62,427 nt of DNA from Formivibrio sp. (lineage in GTDB: Bacteria > Pseudomonadota > Gammaproteobacteria > Burkholderiales > Chitinibacteraceae), in contig JARLJJ010000133.1 of the NCBI GenBank assembly GCA_031291275.1, forward strand, positions 1 through 62,427, read 5' to 3'. Below the pieces are notes generated by a model. That model was given only the letters and a program-made list of their open reading frames with translations, did no database searches and had not been told where the DNA came from. Below, piece after piece: positions 16,758 to 25,067 of this stretch; the first letter of the stretch is position 1; every line of letters begins with the position of its first letter. A program made the translations under genes and the position numbers.

Positions 16758-16773
16758 TCCGGTATCTGATTGA

Positions 16774-16811
16774 AAAAAACGGTGGTGCTTTTCTAGCCCA
16801 CCGTTTTTTAT
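16774..16811 (+). terminator. Terminator after the Tim44-like gene
   Basis: ACGGTGG (16779-16785) pairs with CCACCGT (16798-16804), flanked by an A-run on the left and TTTTTT on the right. Confidence 0.9.
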
Positions 16812-16902
16812 TTCTGTCAGCAGATGTTGGCATAGCGCATGTCTGTCATGCATACAATTAGGGTACAATTCACACGAACTGAACATTGGGATACTTAGAA
16901 CT

Positions 16903-17295
16903 GTGGCCCTACTGCGCATGTTTTGTCTGTTGGCTATATTGATCTTGTCGCTCTCTGGGTGTGACCAGATCAATGAGCAGCTCAATAAGCAAAAATTGAT
17001 TGGTCAAGCCATTGGGGCAGGATGCCGGCAAAGCGGACGCTCTTTGGAGGACTGCTACGACCGAAATCCCAAAGTGCCCAAGCCAGATATTTTTTCTGGT
17101 TGGAAAGAGATGAGCGAGTATATGCAGGCTAAGAAGCTGGATATCATTCCTCCAGTTCCTGAAAAACATGTGGATGAATCGGCTATGGGCAAGGCGGATG
17201 TTAAGGCTTCAGATGCGGCAATGCTGGATGCTCCATCCACCAATATGGCTCGTTCCCCCCAAAAATCCGCCGCCAAAGCGTCGGCCAAACATTGA
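16903..17295 (+). CDS. Hypothetical lipoprotein
   Basis: 130 aa, family not recognised. A GTG start at 16903 gives MALLRMFCLLAILILSLSGC, a lipoprotein signal with lipobox LSGC at C20. The ATG at 16918 would leave the signal without a basic residue. The mature part is hydrophilic with two further cysteines (AGCRQSG, EDCYDRN) and an Ala/Lys-rich C-terminus of low complexity. Two TACAAT boxes (16853 and 16864) lie upstream as possible -10 elements. A Crp/Fnr-type gene starts 31 bases downstream. Confidence 0.75.
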   Translation: MALLRMFCLLAILILSLSGCDQINEQLNKQKLIGQAIGAGCRQSGRSLEDCYDRNPKVPKPDIFSGWKEMSEYMQAKKLDIIPPVPEKHVDESAMGKADVKASDAAMLDAPSTNMARSPQKSAAKASAKH

Positions 17296-17326
17296 ATTCA
17301 ATACACAACACTGACTGGAATACGCC

Positions 17327-17980
17327 ATGAAGAATATTCTTGCCGAGCTTCCGCTGTTTGAGGGCTTTCCAGATGAAGTTCTGGAAAGTATTAGCCGCTC
17401 TGCCATTCGCCGTAGCATTCCCAAGGGTACTTATTTGTTCCGTGAGGGTGAAGAAGCAGATGCGATGTATGTGCTGATCGAAGGCAGAACGCGCTCGCTG
17501 ACCAGCGATAATCAGGGCAAGGAATTCGTCTTCAAGATTGGTGAACCGGTGGATGTATTCGGCGAAATCTCTTTGATCGACGAAGAGCCGCGCGGCTGGA
17601 CAACCCAAGTAGAAGAAGATGCCGTGGTGCTGATGATTTCCAAGCAGGAATTTGTGCGACATCTGGAAAGCAGCCCGCAAGTCAAAGACATGGTGATCAA
17701 AAACTTGGCGCGGATTGTACGTCGCTTGTCCAATACCATGAAATCGTTGGCGTTGCTTGATGTCTATGGTCGCGTACGTGCGTTGTTTGAATCCCTCATT
17801 GTGAATATTGATGGGCAGGAAATGATTGAACAATCGCTGACTCAGCAAGCTATTGCTGATCGGGTGGGTTCCTCGCGTGAAATGATTGCACGGATTCTCA
17901 AAGAACTGGTTTTTGGTGGTTACATCAAGTTGGAAAACAAGAAGATTATCTTGTTGCAAAAATTGCCGGAACGTTTCTGA
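17327..17980 (+). CDS. Crp/Fnr family transcriptional regulator
   Basis: 217 aa. The cyclic nucleotide-binding-like domain (about 1-125) has PKGTYLFREGEEADAMYVLIEG and FGEISLIDEEPR. A dimerisation helix follows, then a winged helix-turn-helix (about 165-205) with LTQQAIADRVGSSREMIARILKEL. There is no N-terminal Fnr-type cysteine cluster, so oxygen sensing by Fe-S is unlikely. The effector and targets cannot be read from the sequence. Confidence 0.93.
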   Translation: MKNILAELPLFEGFPDEVLESISRSAIRRSIPKGTYLFREGEEADAMYVLIEGRTRSLTSDNQGKEFVFKIGEPVDVFGEISLIDEEPRGWTTQVEEDAVVLMISKQEFVRHLESSPQVKDMVIKNLARIVRRLSNTMKSLALLDVYGRVRALFESLIVNIDGQEMIEQSLTQQAIADRVGSSREMIARILKELVFGGYIKLENKKIILLQKLPERF

Positions 17981-17993
17981 TTTCTGCACTTTT

Positions 17994-18048
17994 TTTAAAA
18001 AAAGCCGTTCCTTCCGAATTGATTAACGGGGAACGGCTTTGTTTTTTG
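17994..18048 (+). terminator. Terminator after the Crp/Fnr gene
   Basis: AAAGCCGTTCC (18001-18011) pairs perfectly with GGAACGGCTTT (18030-18040); GTTTTTTG follows. The left side carries a T7/A7 run, so it could also work on the minus strand. Confidence 0.88.
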
Positions 18049-18098
18049 TGACCGTCATCACCGCCAGCTTTTTCGCTATTTGATATGCTGAAATCCTC

Positions 18099-18509
18099 AT
18101 GATCCATTGCACTGAAATCAAAGTTCGCGGTTATCACCTCGATTTGTATGGCCATGTTAACAACGCCCGCTATCTTGAGTTTCTGGAAGAAGCGCGTTGG
18201 GCTCTGCTGGAAGACGGCGATCTCGACTGGTTTATGCAGCAAGGCTACGCGCTGGTCATCAGCCGAATCGATATCCGTTACTTACGTCCGGCGGGCATGG
18301 GCGACATGCTGAAAATCGAGACCAACCTTGAGCGCTTGTTGCCACGTTCCGGAGTGATTCGGCAACGAGTTTTGAAGAAAGAAACAGGAAAACTGGTGGC
18401 TGAAGCAGAAGTCACTTTTGCGGTAGTGCATCCCGACAAGCCGGGGGCCTTGCCAATGACCGACCAAATTGCTGAGCGCTTGGCCCCGTTGCTTGGGTTG
18501 GCGCGCTAA
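18099..18509 (+). CDS. Acyl-CoA thioesterase, 4HBT hotdog family (YbgC-like)
   Basis: 136 aa single hotdog domain. The N-terminal DLYGHVNNARYLEFLEEARW carries the catalytic Asp and the GHVNN loop of the 4-hydroxybenzoyl-CoA thioesterase family. VISRIDIRYLRPA follows. It is probably a short-chain or general acyl-CoA thioesterase; the substrate is unknown. The next lipoprotein gene starts 13 bases downstream, so the two are likely cotranscribed. Confidence 0.92.
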   Translation: MIHCTEIKVRGYHLDLYGHVNNARYLEFLEEARWALLEDGDLDWFMQQGYALVISRIDIRYLRPAGMGDMLKIETNLERLLPRSGVIRQRVLKKETGKLVAEAEVTFAVVHPDKPGALPMTDQIAERLAPLLGLAR

Positions 18510-18522
18510 GCTGGAGAATGAC

Positions 18523-19014
18523 ATGCGCCGTATATTGATGTTGGGTTGTGCTTTGTTGCTGTCTGCTTGCGTTGGGATCGGCAATCTGGATAAGCCGCGG
18601 GTGTCGCTGGCCGGCGTGGCGTTGGATGATTTCAACCTGTTCGAACAGCGCTTTTTGGTCACCTTAAGAGTGACCAATCCCAATGATACTTCGGTCACGA
18701 TTGATGGCGTGGATTTCGATCTTTCGTTGAATGGCGAACATTTCGCCAATGGGGTAGGCCATGACCGGGTGACGCTGCCACGGATGGGCGAGACTCTGGT
18801 GACCCTCAAGGTTACGACTAATCTCAATAGTCTTTGGAAACAGCTTCGTACTTTGCAGGCTACCAATAAACCGTTGGCTTATCGCATGACCGGCAAACTG
18901 CATGCACCATGGGTGCCGGGAGGAATTGCCTTTGATCGCCAGGGAGAGTTGCCTGCTTTGAATGAAATTTTCCCTGATGTGCCTGGCGATCAGCAAAAAA
19001 TCGATAAGCTCTGA
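18523..19014 (+). CDS. LEA type 2 (WHy domain) lipoprotein
   Basis: 163 aa. ATG at 18523 follows CTGGAG. Lipobox LSAC at the end of a 15-residue signal (MRRILMLGCALLLSAC). The mature domain has the WHy/LEA14 pattern: PRVSLAGVALDDFNLFEQRF, LRVTNPND, IDGVDFDLSLNGEHFANG. Bacterial LEA14-like lipoproteins are envelope proteins without a settled function. Confidence 0.9.
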   Translation: MRRILMLGCALLLSACVGIGNLDKPRVSLAGVALDDFNLFEQRFLVTLRVTNPNDTSVTIDGVDFDLSLNGEHFANGVGHDRVTLPRMGETLVTLKVTTNLNSLWKQLRTLQATNKPLAYRMTGKLHAPWVPGGIAFDRQGELPALNEIFPDVPGDQQKIDKL

Positions 19015-19093
19015 GATCGGCAGGAATCAGTCAGATCGAATACCGATGGTGCTCTTCTGTGCTGACGAGCTGTCACCCGGGACCTTATTCAAA

Positions 19094-19843
19094 TCATGGT
19101 GCGGGTAAGTAGCCATCAAAGCGCGTGCTTTCACCGTCAAAGACAAAATTCGGTTTTTCCCCGGCAAGCCAGGGCGCATGGCGTGGTCGTTTAACAATGA
19201 CTCGTTTCAATGCCAACTTTCGCGCGGGTGCCAAGAGTGCATCAGCATCCACATCACCGCCGATCAATGTTTGAAATGCAGCCATTTCCTTCTTGGATTT
19301 GGCACGCTTATCCGGCTCTGGAAACATCGGATCGAGATATACAACATCGAATGCCGCATCTTGAGGTGGGTTTTCCAGCCAGGTTCTCGCATCGGTTTGC
19401 AACAGGGTCATGCGGGCGGCGATAGCAGAAGTATTTTCATCGTTGGCTGCGCGGACCAGACCGTCTTGCAACAGTAGCCAGGCGACCGGGCTGCGTTCCA
19501 GTAAAGTGACGGTACAACCCAGGCTGGCCAGTACAAAAGCATCGCGTCCTTGCCCGGCCGTGGCGTCGAGGACGCGAGGAATATGATCGCCCTTGAATCC
19601 CACCGCTTTGGCTACTGGTTGACCTCGTCCGCCGCCGAATTTACGTCGGTGGGCCAGTGCGCCACCGACAAAATCCACCCATACCGTGCCTTTCTCCTGT
19701 GAGGGCACTAGCTCCAAATGATCGTCCTCCCAGCGCAGGACATACACAGCATCGTCGGGTACTGTATCCCACAATGGCAACCCGCACGATCGGGCGAGTT
19801 CACAAGTAGCCACTGGGGCATGGGGGGTTAGAAGGCCGATCAT
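19094..19843 (-). CDS. rsmJ: 16S rRNA (guanine1516-N2)-methyltransferase
   Basis: SAM-dependent methyltransferase, 249 aa. Motif I is DATAGQGRDAFVLASLG, then LLERSPVAWLLLQDGL, the catalytic YLDPMFP and VKRPRHAPWL, all closely matching E. coli RsmJ. Its start overlaps the stop of mtfA by 4 bases, so translation is coupled. Confidence 0.96.
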   Translation of the reverse strand: MIGLLTPHAPVATCELARSCGLPLWDTVPDDAVYVLRWEDDHLELVPSQEKGTVWVDFVGGALAHRRKFGGGRGQPVAKAVGFKGDHIPRVLDATAGQGRDAFVLASLGCTVTLLERSPVAWLLLQDGLVRAANDENTSAIAARMTLLQTDARTWLENPPQDAAFDVVYLDPMFPEPDKRAKSKKEMAAFQTLIGGDVDADALLAPARKLALKRVIVKRPRHAPWLAGEKPNFVFDGESTRFDGYLPAP

Positions 19844-20685
19844 AGCGGTGTCTGGTATTCCGGCGGCAGTTGGTCTGCACTGGTCGGGCGATACTTTATC
19901 GGGGTAAGCCGGGATTTAGGATCCTGCCGGTAGAACAGTTGTAACTGTTGATAGACCGCCGGGTAGGTATCGAATAGAAGGTGGGGCAGTTCAAAGAAAT
20001 ATTCGCTTAATACCGCAAAGCATTCCGCGGGATTTTCTGCCGCGTAGTAATCAATCGGGCCGAATTCATCGGCTTCATCCTGGCGCTTTAGATCGGCAAA
20101 GGCATGGGAAAAGGCTGACTTCCAGGCTTGGTAATCCATGTCGGCATGCAGCGGGGGGCAGCCATTGGCTTCGCCGGAGCGCATATCAAGTTTGTGCGCG
20201 ATTTCATGGATAGGAACATTCCAGCCGTCAAGCCAGGGCGATTCCGCACAGTCAAGCCAGGAAAGCAGCAGGGGGCCATCTGACCGGGCTTGCCCAGCCA
20301 GGACTTCGTCGCTTTCATGGATTACCCCAAGGTATTCCCCAACCGATTCATAGGTGCGATTGCGACTGATAAATTCGCCGGGATAGATGATCACCTCTCG
20401 CCAGTCATCGAGGCAATCGAAACCGAGATTAAGCAAAGGCAGGCAGCATTGCACGGCAATGATCAGGTATTGTTTCTCATCAAATTGCGCGCCATTGGCT
20501 GGCGAGAACACGCGATCGTGCAGGAACCAAGTAGCATGCTGGCGCAACAATAACAATTCGTCAGGATTCAGACCGCGCAAGAGTGGCAAATGGCAGATGT
20601 CTTGCCAGAGAGTATCGGCAATGGGCGGGGCGGACAGCACCTTGTCACGCTGGAGGCAATTCAGAAAAGAAAACATGGGCAGCAT
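19840..20685 (-). CDS. mtfA: Mlc titration factor A-like zinc peptidase
   Basis: 281 aa, MtfA family. The zinc-binding motif HEIAHKLD is present with a downstream Glu region (YYAAENPAECFAVLSEYFFE). In E. coli MtfA binds the glucose repressor Mlc and has peptidase activity. No Mlc or PTS gene is in the window, so the local target is unknown. ATG 20685 or 20676 are both possible; neither has a good ribosome site. It lies between the GGDEF gene and rsmJ on the same strand. Confidence 0.95.
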   Translation of the reverse strand: MLPMFSFLNCLQRDKVLSAPPIADTLWQDICHLPLLRGLNPDELLLLRQHATWFLHDRVFSPANGAQFDEKQYLIIAVQCCLPLLNLGFDCLDDWREVIIYPGEFISRNRTYESVGEYLGVIHESDEVLAGQARSDGPLLLSWLDCAESPWLDGWNVPIHEIAHKLDMRSGEANGCPPLHADMDYQAWKSAFSHAFADLKRQDEADEFGPIDYYAAENPAECFAVLSEYFFELPHLLFDTYPAVYQQLQLFYRQDPKSRLTPIKYRPTSADQLPPEYQTPL

Positions 20686-20706
20686 CTAAAAAAATCAAGA
20701 ACGCGA

Positions 20707-21657
20707 TTATGCACTCAACAGACAATCACGGCCGCAGCGTTTGGCTTCCAACATCGCGGCATCCGCTCGATTGAGCGTATCAGAAAAATTCTCTCCTTCC
20801 CGGTGTTGCGTCATGCCAATGCTCACGGTAACAGAGAGAACTTTTTTGTTGACCTGTATCGATACATGAGGAATACCTGTCCGAAGCCGGGAAACGACGC
20901 TATGTGCTTGTTCAAGTGTGGTTTGCGGCAGGATCAGCAAGAATTCTTCCCCACCCCAGCGACCACACACATCATATTCGCGTAATGAAGCTTCCATGTG
21001 CCGTGCTACGGCCATCAGGATGCGGTCGCCAACTTCATGACCATGCTTGTCGTTAAATTTCTTGAAATGATCGACATCCAGCATTGCCAGTACAAAATGT
21101 TGGTTGTTCCGTTCAGTCCGTTCCACTTCTGTGTGGAGTTTTTCAATCAGTAATCGACGATTGGCCAGTCCGGTGAGCGGGTCAAAGTGCGCCATATGGG
21201 CCAAGCGATGTTCGTATTCTTTGCGTCGGGTGATGTCGAGGTGGGCGCCCATGATACGCAAAGGCTGCCCTTGGTGATCCCATTCGACAATACGACCGCG
21301 GTCCCACAGCCAGGTGATTCCACCATCTTTGCGAAAGGCGCGATATTCCGCTTGGTAATATGGGGCGTTCCCGGAGAGGTGGCTGGCATAACTTTGAAGT
21401 GCTGCATCACGATCTTCGGGATGCAGTTTGGCAAGCCAGAGATCAAAATGCGGCGCCATCTCGCCGGCGTCAAAATTCTGCAAATTGAACACGGTCAGTT
21501 CACCGCTTTGCGGTAGCCCTTGCCACAGACAAAGGTCTGTACCATCCAGTGCCGCAGCAAGTTTTTCGTTCAGGATACGGTTTTCCTGCTGCACTGCACT
21601 CAGTTGCACTTTGAGTTGGGCCAGTTCGGCTTGTAAGTCATCATTTGGGTCGTGCAT
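20707..21657 (-). CDS. PAS-GGDEF diguanylate cyclase
   Basis: 316 aa, soluble, no transmembrane helix. A short coiled-coil-like N-terminus (about 8-38) is followed by a PAS domain (about 40-148) ending in a PAC-like MGAHLDITRRK, then a GGDEF domain (about 155-316). The active site is GGEEF at 235-239, and an RxxD inhibitory site (R226-D229) sits exactly five residues upstream, so product inhibition by c-di-GMP is likely retained. ATG at 21657 is set by GGCGGAG upstream. mtfA starts 21 bases later. Confidence 0.94.
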   Translation of the reverse strand: MHDPNDDLQAELAQLKVQLSAVQQENRILNEKLAAALDGTDLCLWQGLPQSGELTVFNLQNFDAGEMAPHFDLWLAKLHPEDRDAALQSYASHLSGNAPYYQAEYRAFRKDGGITWLWDRGRIVEWDHQGQPLRIMGAHLDITRRKEYEHRLAHMAHFDPLTGLANRRLLIEKLHTEVERTERNNQHFVLAMLDVDHFKKFNDKHGHEVGDRILMAVARHMEASLREYDVCGRWGGEEFLLILPQTTLEQAHSVVSRLRTGIPHVSIQVNKKVLSVTVSIGMTQHREGENFSDTLNRADAAMLEAKRCGRDCLLSA

Positions 21658-21795
21658 AAACGCTCCGCCGGGCAAGCCCCACTATCGACTATTTTGAATA
21701 GCCGGATGGAGCTACCCCAGTATCGTCAGGATATGGCTTGCAGGTCAAGCGTCCTAACAAACAGAGCAATTTGGTTGAAGCCAAATTGGAATAAA

Positions 21796-22854
21796 CTACG
21801 CCTGATTTTCGGCAGGGGTTGGCTGCATGAGTTGTGCTAATTCTTGTTGTGCTTCTGTCGTGAAAGGGTGCAAGTGGGAGAGAAATTGCCGACTGGCAGC
21901 GGTCCAGGAATAGCGCTCAGAAAACCGACGGACCTCGGCGCGGTTGATTTCAAGTGCAGCAAGACAGGCTTCGCGCAGATCATCCTTCAGTGCGCCGGGG
22001 CCTTCCAACCCAATCACATCGATCGGCCCGGTGACTGGATAAGCGGCAACCGGGCAACCGCAGGCCATGGCTTCCAGGAGTACAAGTCCGAAGGTGTCGG
22101 TCTTGCTTGGGAAAACAAAAACATCAGCAGCATTGTAAACGCGGGCAAGTTCCTGCTGGTTGAGTACGCCCAACCAATTGATGTCTGGATATTTGGCAAT
22201 AAGACTGGCAGCCGCTGGGCCGTCGCCACACACCCACTTGCTGCCGGGCAGATTGAGCTCCAGGAAAGCTTCAATATTCTTTTCCACCGCCACTCGGCCG
22301 ACATAGACAAAAATCGGTTTGCGGGTTTGTAGTCGATCACGATCACCGGGTTTGAAGGTTTCGAGATCAACGCCGCGCGACCAAAGCGCCACGTTGGTGA
22401 TGCCACGTGCTTCCAAGTCGCTGATGACCACACGGGTTGGCGCCATCACGGCTGCGGCTGCATTGTGGAAATGACGGAACCAGGCGTAGCTGATCGAAAG
22501 CGGTATGCCGAAACGCAGTTGTACATATTCCGGAAAACGCGAATGGTAGGCTGTCGTAAAAGGCAGCTTGTTGCGCTTGCAGTATTTGCGTGCCGCCAAG
22601 CCGAGCGGACCTTCCGTTGCAATGTGGATGGCATCCGGTTGAAAATCCTTCAGTCGCTGGCTGACCTTGGCATAGGGGAACAGCGACAGGCGGATTTCTG
22701 GATAAGTGGGGCAGGGCAGGGTACGAAACTCCAGCGGCGAAAGCAGATCGACCGAGTGGCCCATTTTTATCAGTTCTGCGCGGGTTTGTGTCAGCGTACG
22801 CACCACGCCATTGACTTGCGGTTCCCAGGCATCGGTGACGATCATGATTTTCAT
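21796..22854 (-). CDS. GT4 glycosyltransferase (mannosyltransferase-like)
   Basis: 352 aa, GT-B fold. The start MKIMIVTDAWEPQVNGVVRTL and the donor-site FPSKTDTFGLVLLEAMACG match GT4 alpha-mannosyltransferases of the MgtA/PimB type that act on lipid acceptors. WSRGVDLETFKP is also typical. The ATG at 22854 overlaps the TGA of the upstream phosphoesterase (ATGA). The donor and acceptor are inferred, not shown. Confidence 0.9.
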   Translation of the reverse strand: MKIMIVTDAWEPQVNGVVRTLTQTRAELIKMGHSVDLLSPLEFRTLPCPTYPEIRLSLFPYAKVSQRLKDFQPDAIHIATEGPLGLAARKYCKRNKLPFTTAYHSRFPEYVQLRFGIPLSISYAWFRHFHNAAAAVMAPTRVVISDLEARGITNVALWSRGVDLETFKPGDRDRLQTRKPIFVYVGRVAVEKNIEAFLELNLPGSKWVCGDGPAAASLIAKYPDINWLGVLNQQELARVYNAADVFVFPSKTDTFGLVLLEAMACGCPVAAYPVTGPIDVIGLEGPGALKDDLREACLAALEINRAEVRRFSERYSWTAASRQFLSHLHPFTTEAQQELAQLMQPTPAENQA

Positions 22855-23693
22855 GCGGTAGCTCCTTCCGGCAAGGCCGGTTTTATCTGCGGCATGGTAG
22901 CGGCCGCGGCTTGTTGTTCGCTGAAAAGTTTTTGCCAGTGCACGATCTTGAGTTCGCCATTCTCCAGTTCGACCAGCGCCGTCAAACTTTCTACCCAGTC
23001 GCCATCGTTGCAATACAGCACACCACTTACTTCGCGCATTTCCGCTTTATGGATATGGCCGCAGATCACGCCGTCCAGCCCCTGTGCTCGAGCTTCGGCT
23101 GCCACGGCTTCTTCAAAACGGGAAACGAAGCTCACCGCTGTCTTGACCTTGTGTTTGAGGAATTGCGACAGTGACCAATACCCCAGGCCAAAGCGGCTAC
23201 GGATACGGTTGAAAATGCGATTGAGCGTGAGGGTGAAGTCGTAGAGTCGGTCGCCGACGATAGCCAGCCATTTGGCGCATTGCACCACGCCATCGAAACG
23301 ATCACCATGCAAAACAAGCAATTTTCGCCCGTCTGCGGTGGTGTGAATCAGTTCATCCTCGATGCGGATATCCCCGAACATCAAACCGAGAAATTGCCGA
23401 GCGCCTTCATCATGGTTGCCAGGAATGTAGGTAATCTTGGTGCCATGGCGCGCCTTGCGCAGCAGCTTCTGGATCACGTCATTGTGAGCCTGGCGCCAGT
23501 ACCATGAACGTTTGAGTGCCCAGCCGTCGATGATGTCGCCAACAAGATAGAGAAATTCGGATTCGGTGTGCTTCAGGAAATCCAGCAGATACTCCGCCTG
23601 ACAGCCAGAAGTTCCGAGATGGATATCGGAGATCCAGATGCTGCGGAATTTGAGTCGCACCTCCGGGGTGCTGGAATTGTCCGTTTTGTTCAT
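22851..23693 (-). CDS. LpxH-like metallophosphoesterase (UDP-2,3-diacylglucosamine diphosphatase family)
   Basis: 280 aa calcineurin-like phosphoesterase. All metal motifs are present: D23-I-H25, GDIID (D53), GNHDE (93-97), LHGD (H129) and GHIH. In betaproteobacteria this long version commonly pairs with a GT4 gene, as here, and may act on a glycolipid or lipid A precursor. It is longer than E. coli LpxH (240 aa), so the LpxH reaction is not certain. Confidence 0.88.
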   Translation of the reverse strand: MNKTDNSSTPEVRLKFRSIWISDIHLGTSGCQAEYLLDFLKHTESEFLYLVGDIIDGWALKRSWYWRQAHNDVIQKLLRKARHGTKITYIPGNHDEGARQFLGLMFGDIRIEDELIHTTADGRKLLVLHGDRFDGVVQCAKWLAIVGDRLYDFTLTLNRIFNRIRSRFGLGYWSLSQFLKHKVKTAVSFVSRFEEAVAAEARAQGLDGVICGHIHKAEMREVSGVLYCNDGDWVESLTALVELENGELKIVHWQKLFSEQQAAAATMPQIKPALPEGATA

Positions 23694-23792
23694 GAGAACG
23701 TATCATCCGGCGCCAACATGACAGTTTTAGGTCGAAATGATGACGCTTGCATGACGGTTGACTCAACGGCAGCAGCCCGGCACAGTGCTGGG

Positions 23793-23984
23793 ATGAACTC
23801 CATAGCAAACCGGCCTGATTCACCGTGTATCGCCCGCTGCTCTACCGCGCTGGGAGATGAAACCTGCCGTGGCTGCGGTCGGAGTTTTACCGAGGTCGCT
23901 AATTGGGTGGCAATGTCCGACGATGAGCGAGAAGCGGTTTGGCTGCGGCTGGAAAAGGAAGGTTGGGTGGATAGCAGCACTTAG
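23793..23984 (+). CDS. DUF1289 family protein
   Basis: 63 aa with the start chosen at 23793. The core is SPCIARCSTALGDETCRGCGR with four cysteines, then FTEVANWVAMSDDEREAVWLRL, the DUF1289 signature (possibly a small metal-binding protein). The frame is open upstream, with other ATGs at 23718 and 23751; none has a good ribosome site. It is divergent from the LpxH-like gene. Confidence 0.85.
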   Translation: MNSIANRPDSPCIARCSTALGDETCRGCGRSFTEVANWVAMSDDEREAVWLRLEKEGWVDSST

Positions 23985-23986
23985 CG

Positions 23987-24024
23987 TGGCGAAAATTCGT
24001 CCGTCTTGGTAGAATGCGCGCTCT
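23987..24024 (+). promoter_or_regulatory. Candidate stable-RNA promoter for the tRNA gene
   Basis: -10-like TAGAAT at 24010-24015 is followed by a GC-rich discriminator GCGCGC, as in growth-rate-controlled stable RNA promoters. The -35 (TGGCGA at 23987) is poor. Confidence 0.4.
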
Positions 24025-24082
24025 CGGAAAAATACGCGTTTCCATCGGTAATTGACTGATGAATTCGGGTTCAAATTTCTAA

Positions 24083-24161
24083 GGGCCTCTAGCTCATGCT
24101 TGGTTAGAGCAGTGGACTCATAATCCATTGGTGCCGAGTTCGACTCTCGGGGGGCCCACCA
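24083..24161 (+). tRNA. tRNA with CAU anticodon, probably tRNA-Ile2
   Basis: Complete cloverleaf: acceptor GGGCCTC/GGGGCCC, D arm GCTC..GAGC with an 11-base loop, anticodon stem GTGGA/TCCAT with loop CTCATAA, T arm CCGAG-TTCGACT-CTCGG, discriminator A and encoded CCA. CAU could be Met or Ile2. The C4-G69 and C5-G68 acceptor pairs match the TilS (lysidine synthetase) determinants of tRNA-Ile2 and differ from elongator Met, so Ile2 (reading AUA after lysidine modification) is favoured. Confidence 0.85.
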
Positions 24162-24196
24162 GTTTCTCGGTGGTGAAAATTATAAGCGAAATCAAT

Positions 24197-24225
24197 GGCC
24201 TACCTGCGTAGGCCCTTTGCTTTTT
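24197..24225 (+). terminator. Terminator after the tRNA
   Basis: GGCCTAC (24197-24203), loop CTGC, GTAGGCC (24208-24214), then CTTTGCTTTTT. Confidence 0.85.
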
Positions 24226-24471
24226 GGGGCGTTAGTCGCGCCTTGTTTTGCGAGGGGGCAGATAAGGCGGTAATTTGTGTCAAGGCGTGGTGCGGCAGGT
24301 CTTGTATTGCTCAATTAACTTAAAATTCGATGCACTGCTGAGTACAAAATCAGTACAGTACTGATTTTGAGTGCCTCATCTCCGGTAGTCCCTGATTTTA
24401 ATTGCTCAGTTTCCGGGTGGACGTCACCCCTATCCAGGAAAATTTTGGCTCTATTCGGTTAATTATCAATC
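24226..24471. other. Gene-free interval between the tRNA and the membrane protein gene
   Basis: No open frame with coding character was found. Apart from the palindrome at 24345-24369 it holds only a degenerate repeat of its arm and an AT-rich lead-in (GGTTAATTATCAATC) to the next gene. Confidence 0.6.
24345..24369. repeat. 25-bp perfect palindrome, candidate operator
   Basis: CAAAATCAGTAC, central A, GTACTGATTTTG: 12-bp arms with no mismatch. It lies in the 310-base gap between the tRNA terminator and the gene at 24472, about 100 bases upstream of that gene. A partial direct copy of its right arm (CTGATTTTAATTGCTCA) occurs at about 24391-24407. No T-run follows, so an operator is more likely than a terminator. 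Confidence 0.6.
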
Positions 24472-25011
24472 ATGTTTCCAGTCCTGATGCTTTTCCTTCT
24501 CCCGGTTGGGGGCGGAATCCCCGCCGGCGTATTGCTTGCTAGTGCCAATGGCTTGGCTTGGCCGATAACTGCTGGCCTTTATTTGGTTTCAGATGTGATC
24601 TTGGCCCTTGCCTTTGAACCAATCCTTCGTCTTTTCGTGGTGCTGGGAAAAAGAATTCCATTCCTGGCCCGCCTCGGCATCGCCATGAAGACGGCCATGG
24701 CCCGGAACGCGGCGCATCTTGGAGGCACGGCCTCAAGCCCATTCATGCTCATTCTGATTGCCTTTGGCGTCGATCCGATGACAGGTCGTGCCTCTGCGCT
24801 CGCGGCGGGCCATGGATTTATATTGGGTTGGGTTTTTGCTATCGCGGGTGACATGCTTTACTACGCGGTTGTTGCAATTACCACTTTGCGGCTGAATTCC
24901 TATTTTCATAACCCAAACACTGCCATGTTGATCGTCCTGGGTGCAATGATTGTTATCCCCATGTTCATACGCTTTATCCGTGCTCGCCTTGGTACGGTTA
25001 CCGCTCGTTGA
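24472..25011 (+). CDS. Conserved polytopic membrane protein
   Basis: 179 aa, about five transmembrane helices, function unknown. Sequence marks are LLPVGGGIPAGVLLA near the N-terminus and a central AFGVDPMTGRASALAAGHGF. Similar unannotated proteins occur in Burkholderia-type bacteria, and there is a loose resemblance to the small multidrug export family (PF06695). No Shine-Dalgarno is visible before either ATG (24472 or 24487). It is convergent with the LysR gene. Confidence 0.75.
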   Translation: MFPVLMLFLLPVGGGIPAGVLLASANGLAWPITAGLYLVSDVILALAFEPILRLFVVLGKRIPFLARLGIAMKTAMARNAAHLGGTASSPFMLILIAFGVDPMTGRASALAAGHGFILGWVFAIAGDMLYYAVVAITTLRLNSYFHNPNTAMLIVLGAMIVIPMFIRFIRARLGTVTAR

Positions 25012-25067
25012 ATAAAACTTGTTGATGACGGTGGCCCCTCATTACATCGGTACCGGAACTACGTGGG

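Noticed and set aside
16903..17980. Crp/Fnr regulator as a true oxygen-sensing Fnr
   Set aside because: The N-terminal cysteine cluster needed for the Fe-S centre is absent.
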